Notes under the pieces: model-generated
Seen by the model: only the letters and a program-made list of their open reading frames with translations
Told to the model about the DNA's origin: nothing
The model's database searches: none
Made by a program: the position numbers and the translations under genes
Source of the DNA: Frankiales bacterium
GTDB lineage: Bacteria > Actinomycetota > Actinomycetes > Mycobacteriales > SCTD01
Length of the DNA: 44,417 nucleotides
NCBI GenBank assembly: GCA_025352005.1
Contig: JANXUE010000291.1
Span: 1-44,417 of the forward strand
Direction of reading: 5' to 3'
Shown: piece after piece, positions 36,850-44,417 of the stretch
Numbering within the stretch: position 1 is the first letter of the stretch
Layout of the letters: each line of letters opens with the position of its first letter

Positions 36850-37020
36850 ATGAGCCTCACCGACAAGATGAAGAACAAGGGCCAGGAACTCGCGGGCAAG
36901 GCGAAGCAGACCGCCGGTAGCGCGACAGGTGACCGGGACATGCAGGCCGAAGGCATCAAGGACGAGAAGTCCGGTCAGGTCAAGCAGGTCGGCGAGAAGG
37001 TCAAGGACGTCTTCAAGTAA
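36850..37020 (+). CDS. CsbD family stress protein (56 aa)
   Basis: MSLTDKMKNKGQELAGKAKQTAGSATGDRDMQAEGIKDEKSGQVKQVGEKVKDVFK; GAAGGAG RBS. Confidence 0.9.
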   Translation: MSLTDKMKNKGQELAGKAKQTAGSATGDRDMQAEGIKDEKSGQVKQVGEKVKDVFK

Positions 37021-37035
37021 CCCACGCGTCATGAG

Positions 37036-37062
37036 GGGCCAGGATCACTGCGATCCTGGCCC
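37036..37062 (+). terminator. Hairpin terminator after csbD
   Basis: gggccaggatc actgc gatcctggccc, 11-bp perfect stem. Confidence 0.75.
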
Positions 37063-37184
37063 TTCGGCATGCTCGCTGCGCCGACGATGATGCTCGTCCA
37101 CACATGATGTGGGCCAGCTCTTTCTGCCGTACCTGACCACGCCCACGGGCTCGGAGCGTGAGCCGCCTGGGAGTGGTCAACCCC

Positions 37185-39281
37185 TCACCCGCCGGGACGC
37201 CACCACGGCTTGCGCTTGGCTGGGCGGTCTGCGGCGGACGGCAGCTGTGGCGGGGTAGACCCCTGCTCCGATGGAACTGCTGACCGCACCTGCGCGCGCG
37301 CGGTCTCAGGCCGTTGCACCTCAGACCGATCCGGCTCAGGCGACGACGTGATGGCTGCCGCGGGTCCGGCTGCGGGCGGTGTGGGGGCCGGCGGTTCGGG
37401 TGCCAGCGGTTCGGGTGCCGGCGGTTCGGGTGCCAGCGGTTCGGGTGCCAGCGGTTCGGGTGCCGGCGCTTCGGGTGCCGGCGCTTCGGGAGCCGGCGGT
37501 GGCACGGACGTGGCAGCCGACCTGGCCTGCGCTGCGGTCAGCGCTTGGGCGGGGACCGGAGGCCCGTGAGGTGCCGACGCGGAGGGGGTGGGGGCCGGCG
37601 GTGACGCCGGTGGGACGCTGCCGGGCTGCGTCTGTGGCCCTGACAGCGTCGCAGCGTTCGCCACGGTCACCGACTTGGTCACCGATATGGACGGCGACGG
37701 TGACTCTGCTGCCAGTCCGGGTGCGGGTTCCGGGTTGACGTCAACGCGTGGTTTCGCAGGTGGCTCGGCGAGCGCTGCCGGCCCTGACGACGCAGCCGAA
37801 GCGGCAGATGCCTCGGTGGCTGAGGGTGAGACAGAGGCCGCTGGTGTCACTGGCAGCGCTGACACCGACTCGGGCACGGCGGATGCTTCCGGGACGGCGG
37901 ACGCCGGCGAGACGGAGACGGGCGCCCGTTCGAACGTGGGCGCGAGGCCTGTCGTGACCGACGGTCGATTCTCCGGCGACTCGACCGGGGCACGGGACCC
38001 CTCCGCGACCTCGACAGCGACAGGCTCGACCGGCTCGACCGGCTCGACCGGGGCGGGCTCGGCTGCCACCACAGCGGGCGGGAGCTCGGCCGGGGGCACT
38101 GCCGGCGGCGGGGAGTGGCCGACGTCTTCCCCTTCGACTTCAGCTGCCTCCACGTCCTTGTCCGGCACCTCAGCTGGGCCACCGAGCGCGAGGCCACCGG
38201 CACGTCCACTACTGCGACGGCGCAGAAGCGCCTCAGCCAGCGCCAGTACGGCCTCGTCGACGTGCGCCAGGACGCGCCGCTCGCTGTCCGCCGTGACGGT
38301 CCGGACGACGGCCTCGGTGTCCGCCTTCACCTTCGGAGACAAGGCCTCCCCGAGCTGCGCCACCAGGGCCGCACTGACGCGCGTCAGCACGACGTCGGCA
38401 ATGCGCGGCGCGAGCGTCTCCACGAGGCGGTCGGCGACGGAGCGGCTGACGAGGTCGGCCACGTCCTCCGCCGGAGGCGGCGCGGACTCCGCGACCCGCT
38501 CCCCCAGCGACACGAGGTCGTCCCGCAGCGAGGCGATGCCGAGGGACAGCGTCCTACCCGTGGTGTCGTCCCGGAGGGCGTTGACGCCCTGGTCGACGAG
38601 GCCGACCTTGTCGTGCAGGCCCTGCAGCTCCTCGACCCGAGCCGTAAGTCGGGTCAGGTCGGTCGCGAGCGAAGGGATGCCGCCGGCAGCGTCGCCCACG
38701 TTGGCGAGCCGCTCCCCGACCTGTCCCAGTCGGTCCTCCACGGCCCCGAGTGCGGCACCGAGCTGCTCCAGCCGGTTGCCCATGGCGCCGTCGAGGGACG
38801 TGCGTAGGTCCCCGAGGCCGCTACGCAGCAGCGACGCCAGGGCATCGGGGAATCCGGCGAGAACGTCCAGCGCACCCTTCATCCGCTCGATCGAGTCCGC
38901 CTGGGCGGCGATATCCGCCTGGAGAGCGGTCAGCCGCACGGCGGCCCGCTCCGTCGGCGCTGCAGCCTCGGTCGCGACGGCGTCGACCCGCTTGGACAGC
39001 GCGTCGATCCGCTGGCCGAGCAACGAGGTCGACGTCCGCAGGTCCGCAACGACGGTGCTGACGACGCCACCGAGGCGCTCTACAGCGGCATCGGAGGCGG
39101 CCAGCCCGATCCCCGCCGACAGGGCGGTGACCTGGGTCCGGAGCTCGCGCATGACCGAGGAGACGGCCCGCTGCTCGGTGACCTGCTCCTCCACGGCCCG
39201 CGAGAGCAGGGCCTGCATCCGGTCGCTCACAGGTCCGGCCAGAGGCATGGCTGGGGGCGGTCCGCCTGGGCTGTCGGTCAC
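37185..39281 (-). CDS. Large hypothetical protein: helical/coiled-coil N-terminus and Ala-Pro-Glu-rich low-complexity C-terminus
   Basis: MTDSPGGPPPAMPLAGPVSDRMQALLSRAVEEQVTEQRAVSSVMRELRTQ... then APEPLAPEPLAPEPPAPEP; ends KRKPWWRPGG. Confidence 0.7.
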   Translation of the reverse strand: MTDSPGGPPPAMPLAGPVSDRMQALLSRAVEEQVTEQRAVSSVMRELRTQVTALSAGIGLAASDAAVERLGGVVSTVVADLRTSTSLLGQRIDALSKRVDAVATEAAAPTERAAVRLTALQADIAAQADSIERMKGALDVLAGFPDALASLLRSGLGDLRTSLDGAMGNRLEQLGAALGAVEDRLGQVGERLANVGDAAGGIPSLATDLTRLTARVEELQGLHDKVGLVDQGVNALRDDTTGRTLSLGIASLRDDLVSLGERVAESAPPPAEDVADLVSRSVADRLVETLAPRIADVVLTRVSAALVAQLGEALSPKVKADTEAVVRTVTADSERRVLAHVDEAVLALAEALLRRRSSGRAGGLALGGPAEVPDKDVEAAEVEGEDVGHSPPPAVPPAELPPAVVAAEPAPVEPVEPVEPVAVEVAEGSRAPVESPENRPSVTTGLAPTFERAPVSVSPASAVPEASAVPESVSALPVTPAASVSPSATEASAASAASSGPAALAEPPAKPRVDVNPEPAPGLAAESPSPSISVTKSVTVANAATLSGPQTQPGSVPPASPPAPTPSASAPHGPPVPAQALTAAQARSAATSVPPPAPEAPAPEAPAPEPLAPEPLAPEPPAPEPLAPEPPAPTPPAAGPAAAITSSPEPDRSEVQRPETARAQVRSAVPSEQGSTPPQLPSAADRPAKRKPWWRPGG
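37393..37497. repeat. 15-bp tandem repeat (about 7 units) encoding (A/L/P)PEP-type pentapeptides
   Basis: Units ggttcgggtgcc(a/g)gc at 37393, 37408, 37423, 37438, 37453, 37468, 37483. Confidence 0.9.
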
Positions 39282-39368
39282 CGCGGTGTTTCCTCCTCCT
39301 GGTCACCGTGGCCCACGGTAACGCGGCGAGCATCGCATCCGGCCACTCGCGCCGGTCTCAGCACGGGG

Positions 39369-40307
39369 TCAGACCCGCTGAGCGTCGGCGTCCTCTCGGA
39401 GGGCCAAGAAGGCGCGCGCCACCGTCTCTGGCTGTTCGAGCTGGGCGACATGCCCCACTCCGGGCAGCACCATCAGCCGCGAGTTGCGGAAGGCTGCGAG
39501 CGCCTTCGGAGCCAGCGAGACGTCCACCAGCCGGTCCTCGGTGCCCCAGACGAGCAGCGTAGGCACCCGCACCGTGCCGGCCTGGCGCCACAGGTTGCGC
39601 TGCCCGGGCTCCAGCCACGCGCCGATGAGCCCGCGCAGCGACCCGGTAAACGCGACCTCCCCGTGCGGCAGCGAGGAACGACGGACCACCTCATCCACGG
39701 CCTCCTGCATGCGCTGCGCGGGTACGACGGACGGGTCCCCGTAGCAGAGCTTGATCGTGGCGCGGGCCCGCTGCTCGGGACTGATCTCGGCCAGCCGGCG
39801 GCTGAGCAGCGTGGAGATTCCGGGAATCAGCAGCAGTGGCATCCGAGGGTCCACACCGCGACGCGGGCGCAAGGAGGGCAGCGCGGGCGAGACCAGCGTC
39901 AACGTGCGCACCAGGTCCGGGCGGCGGGCCGCGACCCGCGTCGCGACCGCGCCCCCGAGGCTGTTGCCGAACAGGTGCACCGGTCCGTGCTCCTGACGTT
40001 CCAGCAGGGTCACGACGGCCCGCACGTGTGTGCGCAGCGTGTACGACGCGGCGACCGGTGGTTCGGAGTGGCCGAAGCCCGGCAGGTCGAGGGCCACAGC
40101 GTCCAGCCGACCCGCGAGCAGACCCATCAGGTCGGTCCAGTTCGTTGACGCTCCTCCGAGCCCGTGGACGAACAGCGCCGGCTCGGCGCCTGTCGCTGGG
40201 GTTCGGCGAACGAACAGTCCGTGCTCGAGCCGGCCCGGCCAGGGCGGGAGCGTCCCCTCCCAGGTCGGCAGGTCGACGCCGGACAGGCGCACCTGCGTGC
40301 GGCTCAC
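39369..40307 (-). CDS. Alpha/beta hydrolase
   Basis: LFVHGLGGASTNWTDLMGLL; LDLPGFGHSEPP; HLFGNSLGGAVATRVAA; LPGVGHVAQLEQPE. Confidence 0.9.
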   Translation of the reverse strand: MSRTQVRLSGVDLPTWEGTLPPWPGRLEHGLFVRRTPATGAEPALFVHGLGGASTNWTDLMGLLAGRLDAVALDLPGFGHSEPPVAASYTLRTHVRAVVTLLERQEHGPVHLFGNSLGGAVATRVAARRPDLVRTLTLVSPALPSLRPRRGVDPRMPLLLIPGISTLLSRRLAEISPEQRARATIKLCYGDPSVVPAQRMQEAVDEVVRRSSLPHGEVAFTGSLRGLIGAWLEPGQRNLWRQAGTVRVPTLLVWGTEDRLVDVSLAPKALAAFRNSRLMVLPGVGHVAQLEQPETVARAFLALREDADAQRV

Positions 40308-41005
40308 GGCAGCCTCCAGGTGGCGGCGAGTGGCAGGTCCCGCGCTTCGCTGACCAAGGTGCTGGCGCGCCGCCCGACCGAGGTGAGGACCCCGTCCTGC
40401 AGCAGCACCCCGGACTCCTCGGGCAGACCGAGCACGGTCGTCCCCTCCGGCGTACCGGCCTCGATGGCCCGCTGCCAGTCGGCGCGACTCGACCCGCCGT
40501 TCCAGTGCGGAAGGACGAGCGTGTCGGGGACGATCCCGAGGCCCTTCGACACGGCCATCCCCGACGGTCCACGCTGGTCGGGCAGCACCGTCCAGCCGCA
40601 CAGGACCATGGCGCCGGCGCTGGCTCCCATCACGGCGCCGCCGTCCGCGACGAGGTCAACGAGCAGCTGACCCAGAGGCGTGGACGTCAGCGCGCTCAGC
40701 AGTCGCGACGGCGAACCGCCGGGGAGCACGACCAGGCGGGCCCCCCGGAGAGCGGCAAGCGCCCCCTCCGGATCGTCCCGCACATCGGGCGCTGCGAGCA
40801 CCTCTCTGGCACCGAGGGCTCGCAGATGCGTGACACCGTTGTCCGTGGCCGTGCGGTAGTCGCGCCCGACCGTCCCCGCGAGGGCTGTCACGACCACCGG
40901 CCCGGGAGCCAGGTCGAGCAGCTGCCTGTCCATGGCCCGGCAGCCGGGCGAGAACTCACCACCGCCCTGGAGGCACACCAGTCCTTGCGCGCGGTCACCG
41001 CTCAT
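40304..41005 (-). CDS. Peptidase S51/cyanophycinase-like protein
   Basis: VVLPGGSPSRLL; GGAVMGASAGAMVLCGW nucleophile-elbow-like motif; overlaps next ORF (GTGA). Confidence 0.75.
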   Translation of the reverse strand: MSGDRAQGLVCLQGGGEFSPGCRAMDRQLLDLAPGPVVVTALAGTVGRDYRTATDNGVTHLRALGAREVLAAPDVRDDPEGALAALRGARLVVLPGGSPSRLLSALTSTPLGQLLVDLVADGGAVMGASAGAMVLCGWTVLPDQRGPSGMAVSKGLGIVPDTLVLPHWNGGSSRADWQRAIEAGTPEGTTVLGLPEESGVLLQDGVLTSVGRRASTLVSEARDLPLAATWRLP

Positions 41006-41031
41006 CTGCTGACCGTAGCCCGGGGGGCAGG

Positions 41032-41778
41032 TCAGACGCCGGTCAACATCATCTCCAGGCGGCGGTTGAGCGCATCGAGGGTGGCGCGGATCACGGCCTG
41101 GCGGACGTCCTCGCGCACCCCCGCCGCTCCGGTGAGCCGCTCGGTGCCCTTGTCGGTGAGCAGCGTCAGCGACACCAGCACGGTCCGCTCATTACCCATC
41201 GGAGTCACCTCGAGGTGGTCGAGCTCGCAACGCATCTTCCCGCCGACCAGACGCTCGACGGCCCGCAACGTCGCTGCGGCGACAGCCCGGTGGACCCCGG
41301 TCTGCGAGGCGGCCCCGCGGGCCTCCCCGACGGCGGTCTGGTCGCCGGAGGACAGCGTGACGGTTGCCGTCACGTCCAGCCCGGACGAGACCAGGTGCAT
41401 ACGCGAGATCGCGGGGCGTGCGGCGGCCCGCTGCGCCGGCACGGACAGGTGAGCAGAAGCAGAGATGTGGGAGGGAACGGAGCGGTGGGTGCCGTCCGGG
41501 TGGTCCGACGCCGCGGGGGCGGACACCTGCGTGTCCTGGGTGACGATCCCCCGGTCCAGCACGGCGTCCTCGACCACCTGGACGCGGTCCACGTCCACAC
41601 CCAGCCCGAACTGCTCACGCAGCAGGCGACCGACGCTGCTCGCCACCGCGGCCTCATCGACCCCGGGCTCGAGGTCGAGCCGAAGCGTCCCCAGTCCACC
41701 GTGCTCGTCAGGGGTGACGTCGGCGTCCGTGATGCCGGGGATGGCACGCAACGCGGCTACGAGGTCGCGGTTGTCCAT
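41032..41778 (-). CDS. Conserved hypothetical protein
   Basis: MDNRDLVAALRAIPGITDADVTPDEHGGLGTLRLDLEPGVDEAAVASSVGRLLREQFGLGVDVDRVQVVED; C-terminal half VTATVTLSSGDQTAVGEARG...AVAAATLRAVERLV. Confidence 0.65.
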   Translation of the reverse strand: MDNRDLVAALRAIPGITDADVTPDEHGGLGTLRLDLEPGVDEAAVASSVGRLLREQFGLGVDVDRVQVVEDAVLDRGIVTQDTQVSAPAASDHPDGTHRSVPSHISASAHLSVPAQRAAARPAISRMHLVSSGLDVTATVTLSSGDQTAVGEARGAASQTGVHRAVAAATLRAVERLVGGKMRCELDHLEVTPMGNERTVLVSLTLLTDKGTERLTGAAGVREDVRQAVIRATLDALNRRLEMMLTGV

Positions 41779-41934
41779 CGCGGTCACGGGGATCTCCAAG
41801 GGCGAGGCCCGTCGGAGGCGGGCCGGTAGGACCAGGATCGACGCGTCTTCGTGGCTGGCAGAGGCCCGAACGATAGGAGTCAGGACCTCTCCGGCTGCTC
41901 CGATTGGCCCAATCGCAGGAGATACCAGCGAGCA

Positions 41935-42930
41935 CTAGGCCGTTTGGCGGGCTTTCGTGGCTTTCGCGGAGGCCTTGGTCGGCACTTTGCTCGCCGGGGC
42001 CTTCCTGGTCGGCGCCTTCTCGGTCGGCGTCTTCGTGGCAGGCGCCTTCTTGGCCCCCACTTTCCCGGCCGGCTCCTCGGCCGGTGACTTCGCCCGCCCC
42101 TTCCTTGCCGCCTGCGACCCCACGACGGGCGCTTTCGTGGCCGTGGCCGGTGCCTGGCTCTGCTTGGCGGCCTCGACGCTCGCGCGCAAGGCGGCCATCA
42201 GGTCCAGGACGGTCCCCGTCGAAGGCTGGCTGCCACCTGGCGCGATGACCTCGCGGCCCTCGACCTTGGCGTCGATCACCGCCTGCAGCGCCTCGCGGTA
42301 GGAGTCGGAGTACTGCGTCGGGTCGAACTGCCCGGACAGCGTCTCGATCAGGCTGCTCGCCATCGCGAGCTCCTGCGGACGGACCTCGATGTCCTCGTCG
42401 AGGAAGCCGAAATCGGGGGGGCGGACCTCGTCGGGCCAGAGCATCGTCTCGAGCACGAAGACGTTATCGCGAACCCGCAGGGTCGCCAGCGCCTCTCGGG
42501 TCCGCAAGGCGACCTTGACGATCGCGACCTTGCCGGACTGCTCGAGCGCCTCACGTAGCAGGACGTACGGCTTGTGACCCGCCTTCTCCGGTTCGAGGTA
42601 GTAGCTCTTGGCGAAGTAGATCGGGTCGACCTCGTCAAGCGGCACGAACTGCAGGACGTCGATCGCCTTGCTCGTGGTGAGGGGGAGGTCCCTGAAGTCG
42701 TCGTCCGTCAAAATGACGGTCTCCCCGCTGGGGAGCTCGTAGCCCTTCGCGATGTCGCCGTACACGACCTCCTCGCCATCTGCGGCAGCCACCCGCTTGT
42801 ACTTGATGCGGCTGCCGTCGGACCGGCGCACCTGGTGGAAGGAGACGTCCTTCTCCTCGGTCGCGCTGTAGAGCTTCACCGGGATCGTGACGAGCCCGAA
42901 GCTGATCGCGCCCTTCCAGATGGACCTCAT
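41935..42930 (-). CDS. ku: Non-homologous end joining protein Ku with Lys/Ala/Pro-rich C-terminal tail
   Basis: MRSIWKGAISFGLVTIPVKLYSATEEKDVSFHQVRRSDGSRIKYKRVAAADGEEV; tail KKAPATKTPTEKAPTRKAPASKVPTKASAKATKA. Confidence 0.96.
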   Translation of the reverse strand: MRSIWKGAISFGLVTIPVKLYSATEEKDVSFHQVRRSDGSRIKYKRVAAADGEEVVYGDIAKGYELPSGETVILTDDDFRDLPLTTSKAIDVLQFVPLDEVDPIYFAKSYYLEPEKAGHKPYVLLREALEQSGKVAIVKVALRTREALATLRVRDNVFVLETMLWPDEVRPPDFGFLDEDIEVRPQELAMASSLIETLSGQFDPTQYSDSYREALQAVIDAKVEGREVIAPGGSQPSTGTVLDLMAALRASVEAAKQSQAPATATKAPVVGSQAARKGRAKSPAEEPAGKVGAKKAPATKTPTEKAPTRKAPASKVPTKASAKATKARQTA

Positions 42931-43029
42931 GGCCGCACGCTATCTCGCCTTCGCCATGAAAGGAGGCACGAATCGGGCACCGTCCGCGCCTCGCGTCCGG
43001 ACCGCCCGGAACTGGGCAAGACTGCTCCC

Positions 43030-43983
43030 GTGACGTCGACCGCGCTGCCCGTCGGACTGTCGCCGATGCTCGCCTCGTCGGCGCCGCTCCCGGAGGGCCT
43101 CGGCTGGGCGTACGAAGTGAAGTGGGACGGCGCGCGGGCGCTCGTCGCCGTCGAGGGCAGCCGGGTGCGGGCGACCAGCCGCAACGGTGGCGACATCACC
43201 CGCGCCTTCCCGGAGCTGCAGGCCCTTCCCGCCTTGCTGGGCACGACCACACCGACGGCCCTGCTCGACGGCGAGCTGGTGGCCCTGGTCGACGGCCTAC
43301 CCGACTTCGGGGCTCTTCAGCAGCGGATGCACGTCCACTCGCCGCCGGCCGAGCTGGTCCACGCCGTGCCCGTCACGTTCGTCCCCTTCGACATCCTGCA
43401 CGTCGGGAACATGTCCCTGCTCGCGGCCTCCTACGACAAGCGCCGCGAGGTCCTGGACGCCCTGGGACTAGCGGCTCCAGCACCCTTCCACGGCGACGCC
43501 CAGGTGCTGCTGGACCTGACTTTCGCGCAGGGCCTCGAGGGCCTGGTCGCGAAGCGCCGCGACAGCCCCTACTTGCCGGGGCGGCGCAGCGACTGCTGGG
43601 TGAAGGCCAAGCACACCCGCCGCCAGTCGGCAGTCGTCTGCGGCTGGAAGGGCGGCGACGACGGCCGCGCCCCGACCCTCGGATCCCTGCTGCTGGGCGT
43701 CCACGGCCCGCACGGCCTCGTCTACGCGGGCCACGTCGGGACCGGCTTCAGCGCCGCCTCGCGCCGGCAGGTCGCCGCCGACCTCGCGCCCCTGTCCCGC
43801 TCCACCAGCCCGTACGACGGACCCGTGCCGGCCGAGCACGCCCGGGTGGCGCACTGGGTCGAGCCGGTGCTCGTCGTGGACGTGGAATTCGCAGCCTGGA
43901 CGCGCGACGGCCGGCTCAGGCACCCGTCGTACAAGGGGATGCGGGACGACCTGGCCCCTGCGGAGGTGTCCCGTGAGCCCTAG
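43030..43983 (+). CDS. ATP-dependent DNA ligase (LigD-type ligase domain, stand-alone)
   Basis: YEVKWDGARALVAVEGSRVRATSRNGGDIT (KxDG); LLDGELVAL; EGLVAKRRDSPYLPGRRSDCWVKAK. Confidence 0.92.
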   Translation: MTSTALPVGLSPMLASSAPLPEGLGWAYEVKWDGARALVAVEGSRVRATSRNGGDITRAFPELQALPALLGTTTPTALLDGELVALVDGLPDFGALQQRMHVHSPPAELVHAVPVTFVPFDILHVGNMSLLAASYDKRREVLDALGLAAPAPFHGDAQVLLDLTFAQGLEGLVAKRRDSPYLPGRRSDCWVKAKHTRRQSAVVCGWKGGDDGRAPTLGSLLLGVHGPHGLVYAGHVGTGFSAASRRQVAADLAPLSRSTSPYDGPVPAEHARVAHWVEPVLVVDVEFAAWTRDGRLRHPSYKGMRDDLAPAEVSREP

Positions 43984-44417
43984 CGAGGTGCTCGTCGACG
44001 TCGAAGGGCGGACGCTGAGGCTGACGAACCTGGAGAAGGTGCTCTACCCGGACGGGTTCACCAAGGGCCAGGTCATCGACTACTACTCACGAATCGCGCC
44101 GGTGCTGCTGCCGCACCTGGCCGACCGGGCAGTGACCCGCAAGCGCTACCCCAACGGCGTGCAGGGGGAGGTCTTCTTCGAGAAGAACGCCCCTCGCGGT
44201 ACGCCGGACTGGGTCCGCACCGTGGACCTCCCCTCCCCGGGGTCGACGAAGAACCGCGACGCCATCTCTTACGTCGTCATCGACTCGCTGGCCACCCTGG
44301 TCTGGACCGCAAACCTGGCCGCGCTCGAGCTGCACACCCACCAGTGGAAGGTCGGCGCCAAGGGCCCGGACCTGCTGGTCTTCGACCTCGACCCGGGGCC
44401 ACCCGCCTCCGCCGTCG
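43973..44417 (+). CDS. LigD-type polymerase/primase domain protein (truncated by window end)
   Basis: LRLTNLEKVLYPDGFTKGQVIDYYSRIAPVLLPHLADRAVTRKRYPNGVQGEVFFEKNAP; DLLVFDLDPG. Confidence 0.92.
   Translation, partial: MSPSEVLVDVEGRTLRLTNLEKVLYPDGFTKGQVIDYYSRIAPVLLPHLADRAVTRKRYPNGVQGEVFFEKNAPRGTPDWVRTVDLPSPGSTKNRDAISYVVIDSLATLVWTANLAALELHTHQWKVGAKGPDLLVFDLDPGPPASAV

Noticed and set aside
37393-37497. Possible CRISPR or origin iterons
   Set aside because: 15-bp in-frame units without spacers encoding Pro/Ala/Glu pentapeptides.
37588-39321. 577-aa Ser/Thr/Ala-rich plus-strand ORF
   Set aside because: Antisense to the coiled-coil gene; the minus-strand frame gives sensible amphipathic helices and a good start, so this is a mirrored low-complexity artefact.

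Overview
High-GC actinobacterial chromosomal segment, densely coding, mostly conserved chromosome with some accessory patches. The core is a DNA-repair and stress neighbourhood: whiB7, uvrD2, mycoredoxin, nudC, adnB-adnA, an alkyltransferase-like gene and moeZ, in an order that recalls the mycobacterial whiB7-to-moeB1 region, followed by Ku and a split LigD (ligase and polymerase as separate ORFs). Accessory parts include a VapBC pair with an operator-like palindrome, a decayed IS5-family transposase, a secreted GH25 muramidase with FnIII-like domains, and a poorly characterised coupled gene pair (large Zn-phospholipase-C-like protein plus a Cys/His-rich CARDB-like partner). The strongest non-coding signal is a readable attenuator upstream of whiB7: a 77-codon uORF whose stop codon lies inside a hairpin enclosed by two self-complementary CCTCGAGG blocks, mutually exclusive with a 15-bp terminator-like stem. 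Other signals are 11-bp-phased triple direct repeats ahead of a PepSY-like gene, a sigma-B/F-like promoter ahead of csbD, a structured leader ahead of the GH25 gene, and a GNAT-S4 domain fusion. All family calls were made by eye from motifs; no database search was run.
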